Source of the DNA: a virus
IMG/VR virus record: IMGVR_UViG_3300036861_000806
Span: 26,955 to 90,954 of that record
Strand: one strand, 5' to 3'
DNA length: 64,000 nt
Shown here: piece by piece, positions 13,743 to 21,469 of the stretch
How positions within the stretch are numbered: the first letter of the stretch is position 1
Layout: each line of letters starts with the position of its first letter
Notes under the pieces: model-generated
Seen by the model: only the letters and a program-made list of their open reading frames with translations
Told to the model about the DNA's origin: nothing
The model's database searches: none
Translations under genes and position numbers: made by a program

Positions 13743-14659
13743 GACGCGACCCGGCGAATGACTCGAAACGTCTCGCGCGTGCTCTCGGGCGACGAACCGG
13801 CGACATGGATGCCGGGGGCCGCCCCAGCTCGGCGCATAGCCGTCCAGCAAAAGAGCAAGGACATCAGCGAATCGTATTTCCCGCGCGACGGGTCCGGGTA
13901 CGCCACCACATCCTCACGGAGCGCGCAGTACGCACACGCACAGAGCGCGTCGTGCGACTTCAGCGGGGCGCGCGTGTCGTACGCGTCATCCATACAGAGT
14001 GCCCACAGCCCACGTTCCATCTCCACGGCGAGCCCCTCCAGTTCCGGCTGCTTATTCGCCCCCGTCGTCACGTGATCGAACGGGATCGACGGATCCACTG
14101 TCTGGGTCAGTGCGGAGATCGACCCCTGCGTGGCGTTGCTCTCCAGCATGAGCGTCGCGAACTGATGCCGCGCGTGGGCGTTGGCCAGCATGTGCGCGGT
14201 GTGCAGGTAGGGGCTCGAGCCCGCCCCTGCGGCCTGATTCGCCCATAGATTGCACGCCACGATCACCCGCGTCTGCCGCGACCGCTCCTCGCGCGCGGCC
14301 GGGGTCATGTCGTCGAGCGGGACATCTGCCATGAGAACCGATCGCCCGAGCGCGGCGACAGTGAGAGCGTTCCCTGGTCGGGTCTCACCAGCGGGATCGA
14401 CGCCACCGTATCGCCGCGCCAGCGGCACCCCGTCCGTCTCTCCGAGGAGCTGGGCCACTGTCACCCCGTAGCGGAGGAACTTCTCGATCCCCCGCGCGAA
14501 CAGCCGCTCCCCGTCCTCCATCGGCTGCTGCTGCATTCCGCGCCGGAACATCCGCGGGCTGTCCCGCTGCACCTGACGGAGCGAGTCTTGATTCCAGCGC
14601 GCCTCCCACAGCGGGAGGGCGAACGACTGCCCCGGCTCGAAGAGTGGTCCATGCGTCAT
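13739..14659 (-). CDS. terL: Terminase large subunit, nuclease half
   Basis: 306 residues forming the C-terminal RNase H-like nuclease half of a large terminase. RRYGGVDPAGETRPGNAL carries the first catalytic Asp. VIVACNLWAN, TLMLESNATQGS (central acidic residue) and HDALCACAYCALRED (final acidic cluster) follow in family order, and it opens with the usual PLFEPGQSFALPLW and QVQRDSPRMFRRGMQQQPM linker segments. It is in the same reading frame as the ATPase gene upstream, separated by one TGA and ten codons. It cuts concatemeric DNA during packaging. Confidence 0.88.
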   Translation of the reverse strand: MTHGPLFEPGQSFALPLWEARWNQDSLRQVQRDSPRMFRRGMQQQPMEDGERLFARGIEKFLRYGVTVAQLLGETDGVPLARRYGGVDPAGETRPGNALTVAALGRSVLMADVPLDDMTPAAREERSRQTRVIVACNLWANQAAGAGSSPYLHTAHMLANAHARHQFATLMLESNATQGSISALTQTVDPSIPFDHVTTGANKQPELEGLAVEMERGLWALCMDDAYDTRAPLKSHDALCACAYCALREDVVAYPDPSRGKYDSLMSLLFCWTAMRRAGAAPGIHVAGSSPESTRETFRVIRRVAS

Positions 14660-14689
14660 CGTTCTCTCATCACGTCCCGGAAGACTCCA

Positions 14690-15538
14690 TCATCGTCGGC
14701 TCCGATCACGCATCGTCGTCTGACTCTCGACCCGCGCCTCCAACTGCGCACAGTCATCGCTCACGCGCACGATCAGCCAGCGCCAGCGCTCGCCGCCCTC
14801 GGCCATTAACTTGGCATAAGCGTCTTGTTGGTGATGACGGAATCCCACCATGAGTACGCGCGTCTGGGGTTGGAGCCGCTGAAGCCAGAAGCCAATAGAC
14901 TCGTACACCTTGAGGCGCATACCGGGATTATAAATCGTGTTGTGCGCCGTAACCGGATCGTCGAACACGAGGATATCGTGCGACGCGCCGGCCCGGATGC
15001 CGATCACCGGGCTCGCCTCGAGCGTCGGATCGCGCCCAGGCGACGTGCGCTTGACGAAGATCTTATGATCAGCCCACGGCTCGCCGGGCGCTGGGACGCA
15101 CTGCGGAAACACATCGCGGAATTCTGGCATTCTCCGATCGTAGGCCAAGCTCGACGGGTCGCCGCTCTCGATATACCGCTTGACCGTCATCACGCGCTTG
15201 ACCGACTCGTCATCCGACCCCGACACGATCCGCGCGCGCAGATTGGGATCGCGCCCAATCTCCCACAGTAATCGTCCCTCCACGATTACGAGACTTTTCC
15301 CCCACTGGACCGGCCCAAGAATGCCGGCGTAATACCCCCGCGTCCAGCAGTCATCCACGAAGTCCCCAAGTAGCCGATGGAAGAGCGAGTAGTCAACCGG
15401 ACGCGCCCGGTCATCACGCAGCACGAACGGCACGAACGTGTGAAAGTCCACCCGGGATCGGAGCACGAGCTCCTGGTACGCGGCGACGCCGGCTCGAAGC
15501 ATGACATCTTCAGGCGTCGTTTGAGGATTCGTGACCAT
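14690..15538 (-). CDS. terL: Terminase large subunit, ATPase half
   Basis: 282 residues from ATG 15538 (AGGGACC upstream; overlaps the small-subunit stop by 29 bases). Adenine-binding region then GILGPVQWGKSLVIVEGRLL (Walker A variant, GKS), RARIVSGSDDESVKRVMTVK, and HDILVFDDPVTAHN (Walker B with DD). RVLMVGFRHHQQDAYAKLM is the coupling motif. The ORF ends RSRR-TGA, after which the same frame reopens into the nuclease half. It powers DNA translocation into the head. The TGA could be a true gene split, a mutation or a sequence error. Confidence 0.9.
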   Translation of the reverse strand: MVTNPQTTPEDVMLRAGVAAYQELVLRSRVDFHTFVPFVLRDDRARPVDYSLFHRLLGDFVDDCWTRGYYAGILGPVQWGKSLVIVEGRLLWEIGRDPNLRARIVSGSDDESVKRVMTVKRYIESGDPSSLAYDRRMPEFRDVFPQCVPAPGEPWADHKIFVKRTSPGRDPTLEASPVIGIRAGASHDILVFDDPVTAHNTIYNPGMRLKVYESIGFWLQRLQPQTRVLMVGFRHHQQDAYAKLMAEGGERWRWLIVRVSDDCAQLEARVESQTTMRDRSRR

Positions 15539-16325
15539 CGGTCCCTGACGTGAGCGCCGGCGTCCACGGGGTCGCGACGTCGGGCGATGGATGCATCGTG
15601 AGTCGCACATAGCGATCGATCGCGCGCCGCCGATCATCCTCGGGGATCTCCCGCAGTTGATCCTCGATCGTCACTGTCACATTCACCCCCGCCCCCCCGG
15701 CCGGCATCAGATTCCGGAGCCTTGCATACAGCGCGATGGCCGCCAGCTTGTCGTGCGCTGACACCTCGAGGTTGGGCCCATAGGGGCCCTGTGTCTTGCG
15801 GAGCGTCTTGATGGCCGCCGCGATATGATCGGGCAGGTCGGCAACCGTCCCGGCCTCGAGCGCGGCGAGGGCGGCATCGATCTCGCGCGCCCCGGCGAAC
15901 GCGATCGCCCCGGTCTCTGCGGCGAGGCGCTCTACAGTCGCCCCGCTGGCCTCGAGCGTGCGCTCCATCGCCTCCTGCACATCCGGCAGGCGCAGCAGTC
16001 GGCTGCCGATGACCATGAGGCTCGGATTGCCTCCGCGGTAACCGGCCGCGCGCGCCGACTCCATTCCGTTGCCAGCCGTTGGCCCGACGAGATACGCCCG
16101 GATGAATCGTCGTTTGCGCACCGCCGCCCGCGTGCTCTGCCGGCTGCGCTGCGGCGCACTGTCCCGAAGCGGCGAGAGTGCATGGCCCGCTTTCGCTCGC
16201 TTCAACGCGGCGTCAATCTCCTCGATCTGCGCCACCGCGTGGGCGCGGAGCTTCTTCAGATCCTCTGGCGCCAGCCGCGCGATCTGCTCGCGCTCGGCCC
16301 ATTGGGCGTCAGACTCTTGCGCCAA
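15510..16325 (-). CDS. terS: Terminase small subunit, 5' end possibly frameshifted
   Basis: 271 residues as drawn from a TTG. The core RRFIRAYLVGPTAGNGMESA with RAAGYRGGNPSLMVIGSRLL and RLPDVQEAMER is the Terminase_2 helix-turn-helix pattern that binds packaging sites; a helical oligomerisation region follows. Upstream a GTG at 16371 (GTGA-coupled) reads VNSHDWGAPAKRVKAL and would join the same protein at AQESDAQWAER if one base were different. The true start is therefore probably 16371 with a frameshift near 16320. Confidence 0.88.
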   Translation of the reverse strand: MAQESDAQWAEREQIARLAPEDLKKLRAHAVAQIEEIDAALKRAKAGHALSPLRDSAPQRSRQSTRAAVRKRRFIRAYLVGPTAGNGMESARAAGYRGGNPSLMVIGSRLLRLPDVQEAMERTLEASGATVERLAAETGAIAFAGAREIDAALAALEAGTVADLPDHIAAAIKTLRKTQGPYGPNLEVSAHDKLAAIALYARLRNLMPAGGAGVNVTVTIEDQLREIPEDDRRRAIDRYVRLTMHPSPDVATPWTPALTSGTDGHESSNDA

Positions 16326-16367
16326 GAGCCTTCACGCGCTTCGCGGGCGCGCCCCAGTCGTGGGAGT

Positions 16368-16556
16368 TCACAGGTCATCCTCTCGGCCCATTGACTGGGC
16401 GGCCTTCACCAACACCGCCTTGAATTCGATCAGCGAGGAGTTCACATGCCCATATTCCGAATTCTGATTCGCAAGCTGCGCGGTCCGCCGCTGAATCCGC
16501 ATCAAGTCGCGGTAGGACTTGCGGACGAGCGTGAAGTCGTCATCACCGGGGGCCAT
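16368..16556 (-). CDS. Small hypothetical protein upstream of terS
   Basis: 62 residues, ATG overlapping the nucleotidyltransferase stop by 14 bases. Reads MAPGDDDFTLVRKSYRDLMR, then a Gln/Asn-rich helix and SLIEFKAVLVKAAQS. All helical, no motif recognised. Its position just ahead of terS suggests a packaging or head role, but that is inference. Confidence 0.6.
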   Translation of the reverse strand: MAPGDDDFTLVRKSYRDLMRIQRRTAQLANQNSEYGHVNSSLIEFKAVLVKAAQSMGREDDL

Positions 16557-17571
16557 GGAGTACCTCGTCACGATAGACATTGTAGATCAGGTCATCGGCG
16601 AAGGCGCGATCGGGCTCGGCCCTGAGATCGGAGCTCGCGCTGCTGGCGTAGAGGCGCGCCAAGCCCTGCTCAATCATCGTGTAGACGTCGTGTCGTTCGC
16701 ACTGCCCCGTCTTGATCTGCACGAGTAGCGCCCGATCCGGACGCGGAAACGTAATCCATCCGGTGTCGAGGACCTCAACCGCTTCCTCGTTCACCCGAAC
16801 CGCATGAGAGAGCGCCTTCCAGTCGACGCCGCCGGCTAGATGAGCCTTCTTCGCGCGCTCGCCGTACTCGGCTAGAACCTTGCCGTACGTCTCGCGGGCG
16901 TACTTCACCGTCGCGCCGAGCGGCAACTTGCGACCGCAGACATGCAGATGCGTGACCGTCGTGCCGTTGACCCCAGGCAGGTCGATCAGTTCGATGAGCT
17001 GCGACTGCTCCAGCGATAGCAGGCTCTCGCAGTCGACGACCAGCGCGCCGATAGCGACTGCGTGCTCAGAGAGTCGATCGCTCACCGGCAGGGCATTCAG
17101 GAGATCGACGACACGCCGAACGGCGTCCATCCGAGAGCCCTTGATCCCATATCGCGCTGCCTGCTTCCGGGCATACCCCACGAAGGCGTTGACGTTGCGA
17201 GACAGGAGCCGATCGCGGCCGTCGAGAATCTGCTGCATGACGCGCTGGCCGAGCGCCGTTGGGCACTCAGCCCGTTTGTTGCCGAACGCGAACAGCACGT
17301 CCAACGCCCACGTCTGACCATCCATGAGATCGTGGAGGAAGCGATCCAGGCTGAATTGCTCCACGTCCACGTCGTCCTGGCTGTTCCGCTCAAACGTGGC
17401 CTTCTTGCGGCTGGTGACGATTGCCTTGTCGTAGGAGCCGAGGACGATCTCCCGAGCCGTGGGCACGTAGATGCGCTTGATGTCCAGGTCAGAGTCGGGC
17501 GTGTCGGTGCCGTACAGATGGGAACCAAACTTCACTTCCAGCAGCACCTTGCCCGTTACGGCGCGCCCCAT
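16543..17571 (-). CDS. Predicted nucleotidyltransferase (COG3541/YcgL-like)
   Basis: 342 residues. The polymerase-beta-type signature is clear: FGSHLYGTDTPDSDLDIKR (GS...SDxD) near residue 17, with the third Asp probably in DVDVEQFSLDRFL. It belongs to the group of large predicted nucleotidyltransferases common in bacteria and big phages; the substrate is not established, and RNA or protein nucleotidyl transfer is possible. The promoter at 17579-17608 would start the message almost at the ATG. First gene of the packaging operon. Confidence 0.85.
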   Translation of the reverse strand: MGRAVTGKVLLEVKFGSHLYGTDTPDSDLDIKRIYVPTAREIVLGSYDKAIVTSRKKATFERNSQDDVDVEQFSLDRFLHDLMDGQTWALDVLFAFGNKRAECPTALGQRVMQQILDGRDRLLSRNVNAFVGYARKQAARYGIKGSRMDAVRRVVDLLNALPVSDRLSEHAVAIGALVVDCESLLSLEQSQLIELIDLPGVNGTTVTHLHVCGRKLPLGATVKYARETYGKVLAEYGERAKKAHLAGGVDWKALSHAVRVNEEAVEVLDTGWITFPRPDRALLVQIKTGQCERHDVYTMIEQGLARLYASSASSDLRAEPDRAFADDLIYNVYRDEVLHGPR

Positions 17572-17578
17572 GGCGTGT

Positions 17579-17608
17579 ACAGTACGCCGAGAGTCAGACT
17601 CAGGTCAA
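17579..17608 (-). promoter_or_regulatory. Promoter for the packaging operon, TTGACC-N18-TACTGT
   Basis: On the minus strand TTGACC (17608-17603), an 18-base spacer and TACTGT (17584-17579) precede the nucleotidyltransferase ATG by about 8 bases, so the transcript would be nearly leaderless. The -35 box is the end of a 20-base element at 17605-17624 that recurs at two other places in the window. Confidence 0.6.
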
Positions 17609-17624
17609 CCACGCGGTAGACGGG
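17605..17624 (-). repeat. Repeated 20-bp element, copy 1 (CCCGTCTACCGCGTGGTTGA)
   Basis: Identical to 33518-33537, and matching over 19 bases at 58829-58847. Copies 1 and 2 each end in the -35 box of a minus-strand promoter with an 18-base spacer. It also encodes the last codons of the interrupted HNH gene. Likely an operator or activator site. Confidence 0.75.
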
Positions 17625-17662
17625 GTAGCGCCCCCGGCTTACCTGCCTCGGCAATAATATAC

Positions 17663-17691
17663 TTGACACACAAGGCTAGATCGCCTATGCT
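17663..17691 (+). promoter_or_regulatory. Transposase promoter TTGACA-N17-TATGCT
   Basis: Consensus -35 (17663-17668), 17-base spacer and -10 (17686-17691) overlap the left inverted repeat. The ATG follows six bases after the -10, so the message would be leaderless. The same geometry is seen in the second element at 29301-29329. Confidence 0.7.
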
Positions 17692-17697
17692 TGGGGT

Positions 17698-18189
17698 ATG
17701 GACAAGACAGCGAGCGCCCCCGAGACCCTGCTGGAAGCCATCCGCTACTTTTCCGACCCCGATGTGTGCCTCTCGTTCATGGTTCAACTGCGGTGGCCGA
17801 ACGGCGACGTGCGCTGTCCGACGTGCGGGAGCAACGGTACCTCGTTCATCTCGACTCGCCGTGTGTGGACTTGCCGCGAGAACCACGAGCGCAAGCAGTT
17901 CTCCATCAAGGTCGGCACGATCTTCGAGGACAGCCCGATCCCGCTGGACAAGTGGCTCGCGGCCATGTGGCTTATCGCCAACGCGAAGAACGGGGTTAGC
18001 TCCTACGAGATCGCGCGCTCGCTCGACGTGACGCAGAAGACCGCGTGGTTCATGCTCCATAGGATTCGGCTGGCGATGCAGGATGGTTCCGTCGAGAATC
18101 TGCGCGGCACGATAGAAGCCGACGAGACCTTCATCGGGGGTAAGGTCCGCAACATGCACAAGGCGAAGCGTGCGCGCGTACGACGGTGA
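17698..18189 (+). pseudogene. Truncated IS1595-family transposase
   Basis: 164 residues equal to the N-terminal half of the intact 326-residue transposase at 29337. It has the zinc ribbon (CPTCG ... WTCRENH) and the start of the DDE-like core (VTQKTAWFMLHRIRLAM; GTIEADETFIGG with the first Asp). It stops at RARVRR where an inverted-repeat-like sequence (18186-18207, GTGACTCATTTATGTTGTGG and on) begins, so the catalytic C-terminal half is missing. It cannot be an active transposase alone. Confidence 0.88.
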
Positions 18190-18286
18190 CTCATTTATGT
18201 TGTGGCCTATCTGCAACATCCTCAGACCACTGCGGTTGCGGCGTAGGGTCAATTCTTGATGCCAGGCGCAGAAGGGACAGAGAGAT

Positions 18287-18730
18287 ATGCCGGAGAATGA
18301 CCGCAAGCCGCCTCACTTGCAAGCCCTCCTGTTTTCACAGGGCGCCATGGAAATGGCCGAGGATGAGACCCCAGGCAAGAGTCTTATTGGCATCCTCTCG
18401 CGCGTATTCGTGCCGAGCGGAGCAACCCATTTACCGAAGCTGTGGGTATATCTGAATATGTTTGGCGTCTCCGGACATTTCACGGTGCGTCTTGAGTGGC
18501 GCAAGGATGACGAGACGTTATCGCGTCTAAGTAGGGAGTGGGAGCACGGTAACCCAAGCCGCGCCGTCGAGATTGCGGCACAGGCGACCCTGCCCGTTAG
18601 AGGGGCTGGCGTATATAAAATGTGGGCCATGCTGGGAGAAGAAGTACTCGGGCGTACGGCGATGACGGTGGAAGTCATAGACAATATGCAACCGACCCTA
18701 GATCGCGAAGAGGGGGACTGGGATGGATGA
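18287..18730 (+). CDS. DUF6941-like cargo protein of IS1595 element 1
   Basis: 147 residues. LLFSQGAMEMAEDETPGKSL followed by IGILSRVFVPSG fits the DUF6941 pattern of a small beta sandwich opening with a short strand and a GK-SLIGI segment. The rest alternates strands (KLWVYLNMFGVSGHFTVRLEW; MTVEVIDN). Neither secreted nor membrane-bound. Start ATG with AGAGATATG context. It has no known transposition role and is a passenger gene of this element; its stop overlaps the next small gene. Confidence 0.65.
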   Translation: MPENDRKPPHLQALLFSQGAMEMAEDETPGKSLIGILSRVFVPSGATHLPKLWVYLNMFGVSGHFTVRLEWRKDDETLSRLSREWEHGNPSRAVEIAAQATLPVRGAGVYKMWAMLGEEVLGRTAMTVEVIDNMQPTLDREEGDWDG

Positions 18731-18869
18731 CCTAGAGAAGCAGAAGACCGTAACACCATGGGAACGCTTCGTCTCCCTCGCCCGTAAGGTGACGCAGACG
18801 CCGAAGACCGAGGTAGAGAAGCGGGAGAAGGAGTGGCGGAGGGCGAAGCGGCGCCGAGAATCATCGTAG
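18723..18869 (+). CDS. Small basic cargo protein shared by both IS1595 elements
   Basis: 48 residues: MDDLEKQKTVTPWERFVSLA then RKVTQTPKTEVEKREKEW and an Arg/Lys tail. It resembles the 55-residue protein at 30328-30495 (FFGLLKKLVQVPKSEVDEKR), with the common pattern F-x2-L-x-K-x3-x-P-K-x-E-V-x-x-K. The shared gene in two separate elements suggests a functional passenger, perhaps an antitoxin-like or regulatory protein; that role is inference. Confidence 0.6.
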   Translation: MDDLEKQKTVTPWERFVSLARKVTQTPKTEVEKREKEWRRAKRRRESS

Positions 18870-18996
18870 GCGCAGTCTCTTTGGCCGAGGAAGCGTTACG
18901 ATCACGCGCTCCGCATCCGTCTCCGTCTGCTCTCTGAAGAACCAGCGCAACGCATCGCCGGTCGGATGAAAGAGCTGGTATCGCGACGACTGACCC

Positions 18997-19719
18997 TCAA
19001 CAAGCCGCAGGAGCGCCGACTTCAAGCCGCGTCATGATCCATGCCAGCATGTCCGCTGCCTGTAGACCGTACGCATCCTTCTTATCGATCGCCGTGTGCG
19101 AGATGTATCTGTACTGCTGCTTGTGTTCGGGGTTGCTTGTGATGGCCGTCAACAACGCGTTGGCCTCGCTCCAGAACTGATGACCGCTCTCGAAGACATA
19201 CGCGATGCGGCTATCGTCGTGTTTCTCATCCATCCAGAAAGCGGTCACGCGCAGAACGACCTGGCACGTAGCGGAGTAAATGCTGCCGAAGTACTCCGTC
19301 CAGTCGGGCGGCGCCATGGCTTCGAATTCTGCCTGGCTAAACTGGACCGAGACGCCAAAGTACGTGTGCTTTCGGACCGCATCGACGGCCTGTCGGAGAA
19401 CTTCGGCGCGCTGTTCTACTGACCACCCCTTGTATTGATCGGTGGCCGCATAAAGCGCGGTCATGTGGAAGTGCGTCGTAGGACGCGGGCCAGCATCGCG
19501 CAGCATACGTGCCCACTTGCGCTTGAAGTGCTCGTACCCCTTAGGCCGAAAGATGTAGCCTGCGACGCTGATAGGCTCCGTGCCTTCAAGCCGCGCGCTC
19601 TCGTCGAGATAGCCCCCCAGGATCATGACGAGGCCGGGGGCGCCGTCACCGAGGATGACCCGCAGAATCTCTAGTAGAGAGTCCTGGGGCGGATGCGCGG
19701 CGACAGCTACGGCACTCAC
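18997..19719 (-). CDS. DUF3800 cargo protein, C-terminus possibly frameshifted
   Basis: 240 residues; GTG 19719 or ATG 19626 (MILGGYLDESARLEG) could be the start. GGYLDESA near the start, HFHMTALYA, AYVFESGHQ and AYGLQAADMLAWIM near the end are the DUF3800 signatures of a predicted RNase H-like fold with Asp/Glu active-site residues. After TRL the frame ends in a short tail, while a neighbouring frame continues LKSALLRLVEGQSSRYQLFH and on to 18861, so a one-base shift may have cut the protein. Passenger of IS1595 element 1. Substrate unknown. Confidence 0.75.
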   Translation of the reverse strand: MSAVAVAAHPPQDSLLEILRVILGDGAPGLVMILGGYLDESARLEGTEPISVAGYIFRPKGYEHFKRKWARMLRDAGPRPTTHFHMTALYAATDQYKGWSVEQRAEVLRQAVDAVRKHTYFGVSVQFSQAEFEAMAPPDWTEYFGSIYSATCQVVLRVTAFWMDEKHDDSRIAYVFESGHQFWSEANALLTAITSNPEHKQQYRYISHTAIDKKDAYGLQAADMLAWIMTRLEVGAPAAC

Positions 19720-20369
19720 CGCACGCCTCCGCCCGCTGGACCTTCGCGGTCACCTTTAGCCGCTCCTTCGTCTTGCCCCCCACCCGTTGTACCGTCTGGG
19801 GCCGTGTGAGTCAAGTATGTTGTTGCCCCTGCCTCATTGGCTGGACGCCCTACGTCGGGGCGCGCGCGACGGCGATTCAGGCGGCGGCGTAGGGCGCCGG
19901 TTTCGCGCGGGTGGCAGCGCCAACACAGCGTCCGCAAATTGTCGAGCCCGCAGGCCCCGCCACCCTCAGCGACCGGAATGATGTGATCCGCCTGCCAGAG
20001 CGCCGGCAGTCGGGCACTGAGCGGCCAACCCGAGTAGTGGATACGAATAGTCATCAGGATGTCCCCGTGCTGAACGCTGACTCGCCATCGCGTCGTCTCA
20101 AGCGGCGGCCCTTCGGCGATGCGCCGCCGTAACTCGGCCTCAAGGCGAGGCTTCACGACCTCCGTCTCGAGACGGCAGAGCACGCACACACCGCGATCAC
20201 GTCGAAACACTTCATGGCGCGCAGTCGCGGCACTCGCGCGAATCTGATACTGGCGCACGCACTCATCGGAGCACCACGTTCGGCGTCGGCCGCTGACGGA
20301 CGCGCCGCACCAGCGGCACTCGCCCTTCTGTCGCTTGGGGAGTGCCCCTAGGTGAAGCTGCCGGCGCAT
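19716..20369 (-). pseudogene. HNH endonuclease gene interrupted near its 3' end by IS1595 element 1
   Basis: Starts MRRQLHLGALPKRQKGECRW. It has two zinc pairs (CRWCGA ... WCSDEC and CVLC ... CWRC) and an HNH core LWQADHIIPVAEGGGACGLD with NLRTLCWRCH. The insertion replaces the last 12 codons: joining across one copy of the target duplication restores EAGKPGALPRLPRG and a stop at 17605, 192 residues in all. The present tail is IS sequence, but the catalytic domain is intact, so activity may persist. A free-standing homing-type or packaging-associated HNH enzyme are both possible. Confidence 0.8.
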
Positions 20370-20437
20370 CACAGCAAGACCTGGTAGTGCATCAGTTTCA
20401 AGTAGTCCGGGTGCTCACGGCGACGCCTCATGGGCAT
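20369..20437 (-). CDS. Possible 22-residue leader peptide before the HNH gene
   Basis: ATG 20437 reads MPMRRRREHPDYLKLMHYQV and stops by TGATG overlap with the HNH start. GGGGAC lies upstream. The overlap is typical of real genes here, but the size makes it uncertain. Confidence 0.3.
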   Translation of the reverse strand: MPMRRRREHPDYLKLMHYQVLL

Positions 20438-20571
20438 CACAAGTCCCCACTGTTTACGCGGGTCTGGGGCCGGTGCAGTTGTTCTTGACAGTAGTCATTG
20501 CTATGCTGCAGCGCGCACGCAATGGATCGCCCCCGAGGGCGGAACGACCGGATACCCGAGGAGGATTTGCG

Positions 20572-21396
20572 ATGCTGAACGAGGATGGCCATTCCGTGAA
20601 GGGCTGCACGATTATCTATGCCCCGGCCGGTCAAGCCGGCGAATACGCGAAACTCGCCGTGAACCCCTACCGCGGCTGTGGTCACGGCTGCTCCTACTGC
20701 TACGTGCCGGCAGCAATCCGCATGAGCCGCGAAGCCTTCGACCGAGGGGCCGCGCCGAAGCCGGATTTCCTTGCGCGCCTGATCCACGATGCGGAGAAGT
20801 ACCGGGCGCACGGGGTTCGCGAACAGGTCATGCTCTCGTTCACCACCGACCCCTACAACCCTGATGATGTCGAGCATCAACTCACGCGCCGGTGCTTGGT
20901 CGCGCTCAAGGATCACGGGCTCGGCATCTGCACGCTGACCAAGGGCGGCGCACGGGCGCTTCGAGATATTGATCTCTTCCGTCCCGAGCGCGATGCATTC
21001 GCCTCCACGCTGACCACGCTCGACCCGGAACAGTCGCGGGAATGGGAGCGCGGCGCCGCGCTCCCCGCTGACCGCCTCGCCACGCTGGAGCAGTTTCACG
21101 CCGCCGGCATTTTTACATGGGTGAGTCTCGAGCCGGTCTACGACACGGCGATGACGATCGAACTGATCAAGCGGACGGCCGGCTACGTGGATCTCTACAA
21201 GATAGGGCGGATCAATTACCACCGGATCACGCGCGAGATTGACTGGTGCCAGTTCACCGCCGATGTCCTGCGAGTGGTCAACGACTTGGGCAAGCAGCAC
21301 TACATCAAGCGCGATCTCCAGCCGTTCTTGCCGTCGGGGTACAGCAACCCGAAGTATGTGAATCAGGTGCGCGCTCACGAGACCGCCTCACGCTGA
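20572..21396 (+). CDS. Radical SAM protein, SplB-like (COG1533)
   Basis: 274 residues from the ATG preceded by GGAGGATTTGCG. NPYRGCGHGCSYCYVPAA supplies the Cx3CxxC 4Fe-4S motif, with the CYV that typifies the SplB/Rv2578c group. LSFTTDPYNPDD, LTKGGARALRDIDLF and VSLEPVYDTA are further signatures of the TIM-barrel core. It is a single plus-strand gene between minus-strand genes, so it has its own expression. Known relatives include spore photoproduct lyase, but this subgroup has no settled reaction; DNA repair or a modification role is inference. Confidence 0.85.
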   Translation: MLNEDGHSVKGCTIIYAPAGQAGEYAKLAVNPYRGCGHGCSYCYVPAAIRMSREAFDRGAAPKPDFLARLIHDAEKYRAHGVREQVMLSFTTDPYNPDDVEHQLTRRCLVALKDHGLGICTLTKGGARALRDIDLFRPERDAFASTLTTLDPEQSREWERGAALPADRLATLEQFHAAGIFTWVSLEPVYDTAMTIELIKRTAGYVDLYKIGRINYHRITREIDWCQFTADVLRVVNDLGKQHYIKRDLQPFLPSGYSNPKYVNQVRAHETASR

Positions 21397-21469
21397 CCGC
21401 TCGCTTCAAGCACCACGCCGAGATACCGGGCGGCGGCGGTGGTCGTGTCCAGCGCACGCCACTGCCACG

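Larger units (their letters stand above)
17650..19827 (+). mobile_element. IS1595-family element 1, defective transposase with cargo genes
   Basis: The left end GGCAATAATATACTTGACAC (17650 on) and the inverted right end at 19806-19827 match in 19 of 22 positions. The element is bounded by a perfect 8-bp target duplication CCTGCCTC (17642-17649 and 19828-19835), the size known for IS1595. Inside are a truncated transposase, a DUF6941-like gene, a small basic gene and a DUF3800 gene. It interrupts the HNH gene. With only 164 transposase residues it must have moved in trans or decayed after insertion. Confidence 0.9.

Noticed and set aside
14690-14692. Genome-wide TGA recoding
   Set aside because: Other genes such as the portal and many overlapping genes end properly at TGA, so a reassigned code is unlikely; the terminase TGA is a local issue.
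20437-21378. Minus-strand 313-codon frame
   Set aside because: Antisense to the radical SAM gene, which has the Cys motif and ribosome-binding site on the plus strand.
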